Assembly (NCBI GenBank): GCA_031261325.1
Contig: JAISKH010000061.1
Span: forward strand, 1-49,216
Source of the DNA: Oscillospiraceae bacterium
GTDB taxonomy: Bacteria > Bacillota > Clostridia > Oscillospirales > Oscillospiraceae
Direction of reading: 5' to 3'
Length of the DNA: 49,216 nucleotides
Positions 1-6,515 of the stretch are shown here, in pieces. Made by a program: the position numbers and the translations under genes. How positions within the stretch are numbered: position 1 is the first letter of the stretch; each line of letters opens with the position of its first letter. Under the pieces are notes generated by a model. It made no database searches, was not told where the DNA came from, and saw only the letters and a program-made list of their open reading frames with translations.

Positions 1-241
1 CAGAAACATCGCTCAACGCCGCCCCTGCCGAGAGTGTCGCCGTGAACGAGACTGTACCGTCAGCGTCCTCCGTACCCTCGACAAAGCTGAACGTTTCACC
101 AAACGTAACCTCCACGCCGTTAGCGTCAACCCCACTCACGGCGAGCGGCTGCACAAACAGCGACAGCGAAATCATAACCGCCATCAGCATAGAGATTGCA
201 CGTCTCCAGATTCGCGCCTTTTTCCAATTATTCGTAGTCAT
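1..241 (-). CDS. Secreted protein, N-terminal part only (runs off left edge)
   Basis: About 80 codons can be read before the window ends. The N-terminus has a basic stretch (KKARIWRR) followed by a hydrophobic segment (MLMAVMISLSLFVQPLAV), a typical Sec signal peptide. What follows is a Thr/Val/Ser/Ala-rich, probably beta-structured region, as in surface proteins. The ATG at 241 is preferred over the ATG at 247 because the only Shine-Dalgarno-like sequence (GGGGG at 249-253) is 7 bases from 241 but 1 base from 247. An excellent sigma-A promoter lies upstream. The function cannot be given because the mature domain is outside the window. Confidence 0.75.
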   Translation of the reverse strand, partial: MTTNNWKKARIWRRAISMLMAVMISLSLFVQPLAVSGVDANGVEVTFGETFSFVEGTEDADGTVSFTATLSAGAALSDVS

Positions 242-301
242 ATCCATACCCCCAAAATTACTTTCCCAACCAAACTTGTTTTGACCAAGTATTAGCAAAC
301 A

Positions 302-318
302 ATATTCTACCAGAATAT
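302..318. promoter_or_regulatory. Inverted repeat just downstream of the predicted start of transcription
   Basis: ATATTCT and AGAATAT are perfect 7-base arms around a 3-base centre. The repeat begins within a few bases of the predicted transcription start of the secreted-protein gene, so it could be an operator. This is inference from position only. Confidence 0.35.
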
Positions 319-326
319 CAATTTTA

Positions 327-355
327 ATAATAAACCAAAATAGGTTTCATGTCAA
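327..355 (-). promoter_or_regulatory. Sigma-A promoter of the left-edge secreted protein
   Basis: On the minus strand TTGACA (350-355) and TATTAT (327-332) are 17 bases apart. The leader to the ATG at 241 is about 80 bases. The rest of 248-604 is AT-rich and holds only this promoter, the inverted repeat at 302-318 and the purB terminator; I see no gene there. Confidence 0.75.
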
Positions 356-540
356 TGACATTTTCATCATTGTTTTTGCCTTTCTGCAACGTTCGTGTAA
401 GACTAATGTTATTGCGTTGCAAAGCTTTTTTGGGGATTATTGCCGCTCAAGCACGTTTGTGGAATTTATTACAAATTACTACAGAATCGGAACAAATTTG
501 AAATATTTTTATTTTCGCAAATAAATATGCAAACACAAAA

Positions 541-570
541 GAACAGGCGCGTCACTCAACGCGCCTGTTC
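541..570 (-). terminator. Rho-independent terminator after purB
   Basis: Perfect 11-bp arms GAACAGGCGCG / CGCGCCTGTTC around an 8-base loop, followed on the minus strand by a T-rich run. It ends the echA-like - aminotransferase - purB operon. Confidence 0.85.
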
Positions 571-604
571 TTTCAGCCTAAAACTTATAAGCCCGCCTAA
601 AGGT

Positions 605-2038
605 TTACACCTTTAATTCAGGCGTACTAAGGTCCGTGACCTGATACTTGTTCAGCAGCGGAGCAATGTCGTTCTGCAAAAATTCCGACACCTGCTCCGG
701 CGCGCGCCCAATGAAGCTCAAGGGGTTCAGCTCCGCCGTAATCTCCTCCTCGGTCAGCCCGAACAACGGGTCGGCGGCAATTCGCGCAACTAAATCGTTC
801 GGCTTCCCCAGCTCCTTAACGACCGCGCCCGCCTCGCGCGAGTGCACGCGAATCGCCTCATGCAGCACCTGCCTGTCGCCGCCGTTGCGCACCGCGCGCA
901 TCATAATGTTCTCCGTCGCCATGAACGGCAGCTCTTCCGCGATATGCTTCGCGATGACCTTGGGATACACTTGAATACCCGACGCGACGTTGATGACGAT
1001 GTTCAGAATCGCGTCCGTCGCAAGGAACGCCTCGGGAACCGATATGCGCTTGTTCGCCGAATCGTCAAGCGTGCGCTCCAGCCATTGGTTCGAGCTTGTC
1101 ATTGAAGCGTTCATCACGTCGGTCATGACGTACCGCGCGAGACTGCAAATGCGCTCGCTGCGCATCGGGTTGCGCTTGTAAGGCATCGCGCTTGAGCCGA
1201 TTTGCGAAGCTTCAAACGGCTCCTCAAGCTCTTTCAGGTGACTGAGCAGCCGCATGTCCGTCGCGAATTTCGCCGCCGACTGCGCAATCCCCGACAACGA
1301 CGACAGCACCATGTAATCCGTTTTGCGCGAATATGTCTGCCCCGAAACGGGCACCGAGCCGGGGAAGCCCATCTCGGACGAAATCATTTCCTCCAGCATT
1401 TTCACGCGTTCATGGTCGCCGTCGAATAGCTCCATAAAGCTCGCCTGCGTACCCGTCGTGCCCTTGTTGCCGAGCAAACGCAACGTCGTTATGCGCCGCG
1501 TCACCTCGCCGACGTCCATAAGGAACTCGTTAATCCACAGCGACGCGCGCTTGCCGACGGTCGTCAGCTGTGCGGACTGAAAGTGCGTAAACCCAAGCGT
1601 AGGCACGTCCTTGTATTCGTTCGCGAACGTGGACAGCCGCGCGATAGCCTTAAGCAGCTTCTCGCGAATGAGCAGCAACGCGTCGCGCATCGTTATAATG
1701 TCCGTGTTGTCGCCGACGTAACAGCTCGTGGCTCCTAAGTGGATTATCGGCATCGCCGACGGCGCGACCTTGCCGAAAGCGTGCACATGCGCCATAACGT
1801 CATGGCGCAGCTTCTTCTCCATCTCGGCGGCGTACTCGTAGTCGATGTCCTCAATGTGCGCTTCCATCTCCGCGACCTGCTCCGCCGTTATGCCCAGTCC
1901 AAGCTCACCCTCCGCCCGCGCGAGCGCGACCCAAAGCTTGCGCCATGTCCTGAATTTGTTGTCCGCGGAGAACAGGTATTGCATTTCGTCGCTCGCGTAA
2001 CGCGAGGACAGCGGTGATTCGTAAGTGTTTGTTGGCAT
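605..2038 (-). CDS. purB: Adenylosuccinate lyase
   Basis: Cytosolic purine-synthesis enzyme that releases fumarate from SAICAR and from adenylosuccinate. The 477-residue protein has the fumarase/aspartase superfamily signature SSAMPYKRNP at residues 282-291, the flexible catalytic loop, and the conserved HDVMAHVH at 79-86, plus the TSCYVGDN segment near residue 104. The ATG at 2038 has a good GAGAGGAG site. It is the last gene of an operon, 30 bases after the aminotransferase, and is closed by a strong terminator. It releases fumarate; the partner aminotransferase makes or uses aspartate, the co-substrate of this pathway, so the pairing makes metabolic sense (inference). Confidence 0.95.
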   Translation of the reverse strand: MPTNTYESPLSSRYASDEMQYLFSADNKFRTWRKLWVALARAEGELGLGITAEQVAEMEAHIEDIDYEYAAEMEKKLRHDVMAHVHAFGKVAPSAMPIIHLGATSCYVGDNTDIITMRDALLLIREKLLKAIARLSTFANEYKDVPTLGFTHFQSAQLTTVGKRASLWINEFLMDVGEVTRRITTLRLLGNKGTTGTQASFMELFDGDHERVKMLEEMISSEMGFPGSVPVSGQTYSRKTDYMVLSSLSGIAQSAAKFATDMRLLSHLKELEEPFEASQIGSSAMPYKRNPMRSERICSLARYVMTDVMNASMTSSNQWLERTLDDSANKRISVPEAFLATDAILNIVINVASGIQVYPKVIAKHIAEELPFMATENIMMRAVRNGGDRQVLHEAIRVHSREAGAVVKELGKPNDLVARIAADPLFGLTEEEITAELNPLSFIGRAPEQVSEFLQNDIAPLLNKYQVTDLSTPELKV

Positions 2039-2068
2039 GTTATGCTCCTCTCGTTTGTTTCGATACCG

Positions 2069-3259
2069 TCATTCCGACAGGAATTTTTCAAGTCTGTCCA
2101 GTCCCTCTCGAATGTCCTTCAAGCTCGCGGCATACGTCATTCGCACAAAGTCGGGGTCGCCGAAGCCCGCGCAGGATACGAGCGCGACAAGTCCCGTCTC
2201 CAAGAACGCGAGCGCGAAGTCGTCCCCGCCGTTTATCAAGCGTCCGCCCAGAGTTCTGCCCAGTTGCTTCCGAATGTTAATCATAACGTAAAACGCGCCG
2301 TCAGGCATTATGCAGCTAATGCCCGCAATGCTGTTGATACGCGCCACAGTATAGTCACGGCGACGCTGAAACTCGTCGCGCATCGCGTCTATCGTCGTCT
2401 GGTCGCCCGATAACGCTTCAACGGCGGCGTACTGTGAAATAGTGCTCGGTGCGGAGGTCGAATGGCTCAAGTAATTGCCCATCAGCTTCGCAAGCCGCGT
2501 GCTTGACGCGGAGTAGCCGATGCGCCAACCCGTCATCGCGTATGACTTCGACACGCCGTTAATAAGGATAGTGCGCTCCTTAACGTCGCCCCCAAGCGAC
2601 GCGATTGACACAAACTCGCGGTCGTCATAGACGAGCCTGTAGTAAATCTCGTCGGCAATTATGTAAAGGTCGCGCTTCACGCACACGTCAACAATCGCTT
2701 GCAGCTCCGCGCGATTGTACAGCATTCCCGTTGGATTTGACGGATTGTTAATAATCAATGCCTTGGTTTTCGGCGTAATCGCCGCGTCCAATTGCTCGGC
2801 GGTGATTTTGAAGCCCGCGCTCTCCTCCGCGCGAATAATAACGGGCACGCCGCCCGCCATTTTAACGGCTTCCGTATACGTCACCCAGTATGGCGCGGGC
2901 ACAATAATCTCGTCTCCCGGATTCGTCAGCACCATGAGCGCGGCGAACAACGAGTGCTTTGCACCCGAAGCGATTATGATTTGAGACGGCTCGTATTCAA
3001 TGCCGCAATCAATGCGCAGACGCTGCGCCGCCGCGACTTTCAGCGGCAAAATGCCCGACGCGGGCGTGTATTTCGTCCGCCCCTCGCGAATCGCGCTGTA
3101 AGCCGCTTCCTTAATATTATTCGGCGTATCAAAGTCCGGCTCACCCGTGCCGAAACCGATTACGTCAAGCCCGTCCGCGCGCATTTGCTTCGCCAAGCTG
3201 TCCACCGCGAGCGTCGTTGATGGTTGCACCGCCGCCGCTATTTTCGATATTTCTTTCAC
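2069..3259 (-). CDS. Class I PLP-dependent aminotransferase, aspartate aminotransferase-like
   Basis: 396 residues of fold type I. The PLP lysine is in SKSYAMTGWRIGY (237-249, Lys238), with the cofactor Asn in NNPSNPTG (171-178) and the cofactor Asp in IADEIYY (about 203). The pattern fits subgroup I-beta aspartate/aromatic aminotransferases, which exchange amino groups between aspartate and 2-oxoglutarate; substrate range cannot be fixed from sequence. The start is GTG at 3259 with GAGGG upstream. It lies 27 bases after the enoyl-CoA hydratase-like gene and 30 before purB on the same strand, so one transcript is likely. Confidence 0.9.
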   Translation of the reverse strand: MKEISKIAAAVQPSTTLAVDSLAKQMRADGLDVIGFGTGEPDFDTPNNIKEAAYSAIREGRTKYTPASGILPLKVAAAQRLRIDCGIEYEPSQIIIASGAKHSLFAALMVLTNPGDEIIVPAPYWVTYTEAVKMAGGVPVIIRAEESAGFKITAEQLDAAITPKTKALIINNPSNPTGMLYNRAELQAIVDVCVKRDLYIIADEIYYRLVYDDREFVSIASLGGDVKERTILINGVSKSYAMTGWRIGYSASSTRLAKLMGNYLSHSTSAPSTISQYAAVEALSGDQTTIDAMRDEFQRRRDYTVARINSIAGISCIMPDGAFYVMINIRKQLGRTLGGRLINGGDDFALAFLETGLVALVSCAGFGDPDFVRMTYAASLKDIREGLDRLEKFLSE

Positions 3260-3286
3260 CTGAATCCCTCAAATCCTATTTCTAAA

Positions 3287-4066
3287 CTATTTACTCTTGT
3301 TATGAAACGCGGCGAGAGCCGCGCGGAAGTCGTCCGTATCCATCGTGTCCACCGCGAGACGACGCTCCGCCTTAAGCGACTCGCTCTGGTCGCCGAACAC
3401 CGCCGTATGCGTCAATATCTGCTTAATCCCGCGAATTGCGGACTGCGGCTTGGAAAGCAGCTTGTTAACGTATTTCGTCACCTCTTCCCAATAGACGTTC
3501 TCCGGTATTAGCTTATTCACAACGCCCCACCTGTGCATCTCCTCCGCGCCGACGCGCTCGCTGAACCACAGGATTTCCATCGCTCGGTTCAGCGGCAGCT
3601 TCGCCGCTAGGTTAATCGCGCCGCCCGCGCCGGGGGTCAATCCGATACGCGCCTCGGGCAGCAGGAATGACGCGCCCTCGCACGCGTAGATAAGGTCGCA
3701 GCACAGCGCAATCTCGAACCCGCCGCCGACGCATTGCCCGCGCACCGCCGCGATTACGGGTTTGTCCAGCGCGAATATCGCCTCGCGTATTTCGAGATTG
3801 ACATTGTAGAAGAATCGGCGGTCCTCGTCCGTCTCCATCGTGTCCAGCTCATTGAGCGACAACCCCGACGAAAACGCTTTTTCCCCCGCTCCCGTCAGCA
3901 GCACCGCCTTAACGGTATCGTCGCGCCGCGCGGCGCGCAATTCGGTGGCAAGCGCGGTGAGCAATGCCGCGGACAGCGCGTTCAAAGTCGCGGCTCCGTC
4001 CAGCTCAAGCAGCAGCACACCGGGAAGCTCTTCAGGACGCAGTACATTCAGTTTAGATTCGGGCAT
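3287..4066 (-). CDS. Enoyl-CoA hydratase/isomerase family protein (crotonase fold)
   Basis: 259 residues from the ATG at 4066, chosen over the in-frame upstream start because AGAGG is 8 bases away. The two oxyanion-hole segments are visible (EKAFSSGLSLNEL about 62-74; GQCVGGGFEIAL about 110-121), as is PEARIGLTPGAGG near 137-149, where one catalytic Glu of hydratases lies. The first segment has SSGLSL where many hydratases have AGADI. Crotonase members hydrate, isomerise or decarboxylate acyl-CoA thioesters, and the exact reaction cannot be chosen. No other beta-oxidation gene is adjacent. It is the first gene of a three-gene operon with aminotransferase and purB. Confidence 0.85.
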   Translation of the reverse strand: MPESKLNVLRPEELPGVLLLELDGAATLNALSAALLTALATELRAARRDDTVKAVLLTGAGEKAFSSGLSLNELDTMETDEDRRFFYNVNLEIREAIFALDKPVIAAVRGQCVGGGFEIALCCDLIYACEGASFLLPEARIGLTPGAGGAINLAAKLPLNRAMEILWFSERVGAEEMHRWGVVNKLIPENVYWEEVTKYVNKLLSKPQSAIRGIKQILTHTAVFGDQSESLKAERRLAVDTMDTDDFRAALAAFHNKSK

Positions 4067-4096
4067 TATGATTACCTCTTTTCTGCAAAATAAAAG

Positions 4097-4133
4097 AAAG
4101 GGATACAATAGTCCGCGACTATTATATCCCTTT
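4097..4133. promoter_or_regulatory. 17-bp inverted repeat covering the -10: operator and/or terminator
   Basis: Arms 4097-4113 and 4117-4133 match at 16 of 17 positions around a 3-base centre (CGC). On the minus strand the hairpin is followed by TTTCTTTTATTTT, so it can end transcripts coming from sigF. The same sequence contains the -10 of the downstream promoter at 4121-4126, so it could also be an operator. Confidence 0.6.
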
Positions 4134-4148
4134 TTGAGTTTGTGTCAA
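4121..4148 (-). promoter_or_regulatory. Sigma-A promoter of the enoyl-CoA hydratase-aminotransferase-purB operon
   Basis: On the minus strand TTGACA (4143-4148) and TATAAT (4121-4126) both match consensus exactly with a 16-base spacer. Transcription would start inside the inverted repeat at about 4114. Confidence 0.75.
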
Positions 4149-4150
4149 GT

Positions 4151-4239
4151 GCGGAGCACTATGTGTTGAATCGCGACAGCACTATGTGTCAAATCACGGA
4201 GCACTATCAGTTGAATCATGGCGGCACTTCGGCGCAATC
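4151..4239. repeat. Four degenerate tandem copies of a 22-23 bp unit
   Basis: Units 4151-4172, 4173-4195, 4196-4217 and 4218-4239 share the core CGGAGCACTAT..GTTGAATC with drift that increases toward the sigF end. They fill the gap between the stop of sigF and the promoter of the next operon. No open frame with coding character covers them. The role is unknown. Confidence 0.7.
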
Positions 4240-4250
4240 ACAGCAACCCG

Positions 4251-4961
4251 TCATTCCAACAATTGCCGCAGCTTTGTCAGCGCGCGCCGCTCAAGCCGCG
4301 ACACCTGAACCTGCGACACGGACAGCACGCGCGACGCCGCGTCCTGCGTCATGCCGCGAAAATAGCGCAGCTCGATAACCATGCGTTCGCGCTCCGGCAG
4401 AGTGTGCGTCGCCTCGCGCAACGCGACGCTTTCGACGAGCTTTTCCTCCGTGTCGCCGTCGGAAATTACGCTCTCGAGCGTGAAGCCGTCCTCCCCTGTC
4501 TCGCGTTGCAGCGACTCCGGCGCACCCGTCGCAGTCTCGGCAATCGCGATGTCCTCCGCCGAAATATTCAGCTCGGCGGAAAGCTCCGACAAAGTCGGCT
4601 CGTGCCCCAGCCGCTGTTCAAGCGCGGCGCGCACACTACGTATCAGGTACGCGCGTTCCTTAATACTGCGGCTGACCTTGATACTGCCGTCGTCGCGCAG
4701 GAAGCGGCGTATTTCCCCCGCGATTTTCGGCACGGCATACGTTGAGAACTGCGTGCCGTAATCGGGGTCAAAGCCCTGCACCGCTTTCAGGAACCCGACG
4801 CAACCGAGCTGATACAAGTCGTCGGGGTCCACGCCGCGACCGAAGTAACGCCGCGCGACGCTCCAGATAAGCCCCGAGTTCGCGCGCACAACCTCGTCGC
4901 ACGCTTCACGGTCGCCGTTCCTCGCGTCCGCCAATCGCGCAAGAGCCGTTGCGTCCATCAT
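4251..4961 (-). CDS. sigF: RNA polymerase sigma-F factor (SpoIIAC)
   Basis: Forespore-specific sigma factor, 236 residues, close to the usual size. Region 2 includes DDLYQLGCVGFLKAVQGFD (about 46-64) and FSTYAVPKIAGEIRRFLRD, the core-binding and -10-recognition part. Region 4 ends with a helix-turn-helix (TQDAASRVLSVSQVQVSRLE) that reads the -35. SigG is very similar, but the position directly after spoIIAA and spoIIAB identifies sigF. It overlaps spoIIAB by 4 bases (ATGA), implying translational coupling and balanced levels of sigma and anti-sigma. A candidate target promoter is found in this window upstream of the spoIIQ-like gene. Confidence 0.93.
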   Translation of the reverse strand: MMDATALARLADARNGDREACDEVVRANSGLIWSVARRYFGRGVDPDDLYQLGCVGFLKAVQGFDPDYGTQFSTYAVPKIAGEIRRFLRDDGSIKVSRSIKERAYLIRSVRAALEQRLGHEPTLSELSAELNISAEDIAIAETATGAPESLQRETGEDGFTLESVISDGDTEEKLVESVALREATHTLPERERMVIELRYFRGMTQDAASRVLSVSQVQVSRLERRALTKLRQLLE

Positions 4962-5407
4962 TTTGCGGCTCGCAACTGCGCGCGCGGTGAAATGCGCCGC
5001 GTCATCGTAACGGTTGTGCCACGCCCCGTCGAACTGCGCACGCGCAGCTTGTCCATAAAGCTCTCCATAATCGTGAAGCCCATACCGCTGCGCTCCTCCC
5101 CGCCCGTCGTGAACATCGGCTCGCGCGCCGCGTCAATGTCGGCTATGCCGCGCCCCCAATCGCGCACGGTAATTTCAATTGAGTTGTCGGGGAAAATACG
5201 CGCGCGCAGTTGAATCTTGCCGAGCGTGTCAGGATAGCCGTGAACAATGCAGTTCGTGACAGCCTCGCTGACCGACGTTTTAATGTCGCCCAACTCGTCA
5301 AGCGTCGGGTCAAGCTGCGCGGCGAACGCCGCCATCGTGCTCCGCGCGAAGCTCTCGTTACTGGAACGGCTCAAGAACTCGATTTTAACGCTGTTTATCT
5401 CTTTCAT
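4958..5407 (-). CDS. spoIIAB: Anti-sigma-F factor and serine kinase SpoIIAB
   Basis: 149-residue GHKL-type kinase that binds sigma-F and phosphorylates SpoIIAA. The N-box is SVSEAVTNCIVHGY (about 45-58), the G1 box is DWGRGI (about 83-88) and the G2 box is ERSGMGFTIMES (about 104-115). The ATG at 5407 lies 11 bases after the spoIIAA stop, with an AAGGAG site. The order spoIIAA-spoIIAB-sigF is that of all endospore formers studied. Confidence 0.94.
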   Translation of the reverse strand: MKEINSVKIEFLSRSSNESFARSTMAAFAAQLDPTLDELGDIKTSVSEAVTNCIVHGYPDTLGKIQLRARIFPDNSIEITVRDWGRGIADIDAAREPMFTTGGEERSGMGFTIMESFMDKLRVRSSTGRGTTVTMTRRISPRAQLRAAK

Positions 5408-5418
5408 ATGTAACTCCT

Positions 5419-5733
5419 TTACACCGTCGTTTCTATTTTAACAAGGCGGCGCAGTCCCGCCGCGTCCAAAACCTTGTAAGGCTGCTTTCCCGCGCCGACG
5501 ACGCTCGCCGTTCCGCCCAGCTCCGCCATGCGTCGGTGCGCTTTCAGGATAACGGCAATGCCCGACGAGTCCATAAACGACAGCCGCGCGAGGTCCAGCA
5601 CGCACGCGCGCGGCAAGTAACGCTCAATGTCCCGCTCAATGCCGAGCATCGCTTCACGCGCCGCGTGGTGGTCAAGCTCCCCCTCAAACGCAAGCGTAAG
5701 CGCGCCGCCGTCGCAGCTTGATGTTATTGTCAT
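5419..5733 (-). CDS. spoIIAA: Anti-anti-sigma factor SpoIIAA (STAS domain)
   Basis: 104 residues from the ATG at 5733, chosen because GGGGAGG is positioned before it. A single STAS domain carries the phosphorylated serine in LSFMDSSGIAVIL. In its unphosphorylated form the protein frees sigma-F from SpoIIAB in the forespore. It is slightly shorter than the 117-residue Bacillus protein. It is the first gene of the operon; its leader contains a hairpin with a T run (5760-5801). Confidence 0.92.
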   Translation of the reverse strand: MTITSSCDGGALTLAFEGELDHHAAREAMLGIERDIERYLPRACVLDLARLSFMDSSGIAVILKAHRRMAELGGTASVVGAGKQPYKVLDAAGLRRLVKIETTV

Positions 5734-5759
5734 TGTGTTCCCTCCCCCTATGTACGAAA

Positions 5760-5801
5760 AATACCCGACAAACAGCTCCAAGAGCCTGTCCATCGGGTAT
5801 T
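5760..5801 (-). terminator. Hairpin with T run between the XRE gene and spoIIAA
   Basis: Arms AATACCCGA (5760-5768) and TCGGGTATT (5793-5801) are perfect, with an inner ACAG/CTGT pair, and are followed on the minus strand by TTTTTCG. It most likely ends the XRE transcript, whose stop is 68 bases upstream. Its distal arm overlaps a TATAAT (5799-5804), so transcripts starting there would begin within or close to the hairpin. Confidence 0.6.
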
Positions 5802-5833
5802 ATATAGCTTTAGCCGGAGTAGATTATGTCGGA
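5799..5833 (-). promoter_or_regulatory. Probable spoIIA promoter with a Spo0A-box-like sequence
   Basis: TATAAT at 5799-5804 on the minus strand has no good sigma-A -35 at the right distance. TGTCGGA (plus strand, 5827-5833), one base off the Spo0A box core TGTCGAA, abuts the -35 position. Spo0A activates spoIIA in known spore formers, but usually with sigma-H, whose signature I do not see here. This is a weak prediction. Confidence 0.35.
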
Positions 5834-5868
5834 TATTGACGCTGACTATAATTGCCTCGGGTATGAAC

Positions 5869-6156
5869 TTATTTTCTTGTTTTCAAATGCTCAATAAGCG
5901 ACATGACCACCGAAACATCATCTTCGCTCAACCCGTCAATGCTAATCATATGAGCATTACGCATACCCAAAAGGAAGTCTGTCGTTACGCCAAATAGTGA
6001 AGCAAGCTTCACCAGAATCGCGTAATTCGGCATACGGCTCTCAAGTTCATAAGAAGAAATCATCGCTTTGCTGACGCCAATCCTCTGCGCAACCTCCTGT
6101 TGGGTCAAGTGCTTGTCCTTGCGCAACGTCTTTATTTTTTCTCCAATACCAATCAT
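5869..6156 (-). CDS. XRE-family helix-turn-helix repressor
   Basis: 95 residues from the ATG at 6156 (GAGG 9 bases upstream; the longer frame needs a TTG). An N-terminal HTH_3 domain spans about residues 3-60 (KIKTLRKDKHLTQQEVAQRI, then GVSKAMISSYE), followed by a short tail that probably dimerises. It resembles SinR/phage-cI-like regulators. It is transcribed divergently from a small membrane-protein gene, and a near-repeated sequence (GTAARTCACT) occurs at 6179-6188 and 6257-6266 in the shared region, so autoregulation and control of the small gene are likely (inference). Confidence 0.85.
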   Translation of the reverse strand: MIGIGEKIKTLRKDKHLTQQEVAQRIGVSKAMISSYELESRMPNYAILVKLASLFGVTTDFLLGMRNAHMISIDGLSEDDVSVVMSLIEHLKTRK

Positions 6157-6178
6157 ATGATTACACCTCAACTTGATA

Positions 6179-6266
6179 GTAAATCACTTATGTAATCATT
6201 TGGACGATATTTATCATCAATTTGTTGACACAGGGTATATATTGTGATATTATGTGGTAAGTCACT
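6179..6266. promoter_or_regulatory. Candidate XRE operator half-sites (direct repeat)
   Basis: GTAAATCACT at 6179-6188 and GTAAGTCACT at 6257-6266 match at 9 of 10 bases. They flank the plus-strand promoter; the second lies just after its -10. The spacing of 78 bases would suit two repressor dimers. No experimental motif is known to me for this regulator. Confidence 0.3.
6225..6253 (+). promoter_or_regulatory. Sigma-A promoter of the small membrane protein gene
   Basis: TTGACA (6225-6230) and TATTAT (6248-6253) are separated by 17 bases. The leader to the ATG at 6295 is about 35 bases. Confidence 0.75.
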
Positions 6267-6294
6267 CGATAAATATATCAAAGGAGGTAAAAGC

Positions 6295-6468
6295 ATGGGA
6301 ATTATTTTGATATTGGCTTATGCCGCTGCCGGATACTGGTCGATTGGGCGCGTATTTCGTGTTGGCTCATTGTTCATGGGGACATTCATGCGGGTATTAT
6401 TCGGCGTTCTGCTCGGTTGGTTGTTTGTTCCAATCGCTATTATTAAAAAGATTTTACATATATTCTAG
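6295..6468 (+). CDS. Small two-segment membrane protein, unknown function
   Basis: 57 residues, with a near-perfect AAAGGAGG site 7 bases before the ATG. Two hydrophobic stretches are visible: GIILILAYAAAGYWSIG (2-18) and VLFGVLLGWLFVPIAIIKK (about 34-52), joined by a short loop with two Arg. The strong promoter, strong ribosome site and dedicated terminator argue that it is a real gene. The divergent XRE regulator suggests controlled expression. I do not recognise a family; small membrane proteins next to XRE genes can be toxins, holin-like or stress proteins, and nothing here decides. Confidence 0.75.
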   Translation: MGIILILAYAAAGYWSIGRVFRVGSLFMGTFMRVLFGVLLGWLFVPIAIIKKILHIF

Positions 6469-6478
6469 ATGAAAAATA

Positions 6479-6504
6479 AAAGCAGGTGCGTCAGCACCTG
6501 CTTT
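6479..6504. terminator. Bidirectional terminator between the small gene and valS
   Basis: 11-bp arms AAAGCAGGTGC / GCACCTGCTTT around GTCA, with T/A-rich runs on both sides. It serves the plus-strand small gene and the minus-strand valS. Confidence 0.85.
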
Positions 6505-6515
6505 ATATATCCCCC

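Noticed and set aside
4151..4239. CRISPR array
   Set aside because: The units are degenerate and directly adjacent with no spacers, and there are no cas genes.
4251..4961. sigG instead of sigF
   Set aside because: Sequence alone is close to both, but it directly follows spoIIAA and spoIIAB with a 4-base overlap.
6172..6300. TTG start at 6171 for the XRE gene and ATG at 6244 for the small gene
   Set aside because: Both lack a ribosome site at the right distance; the downstream ATGs at 6156 and 6295 have one.
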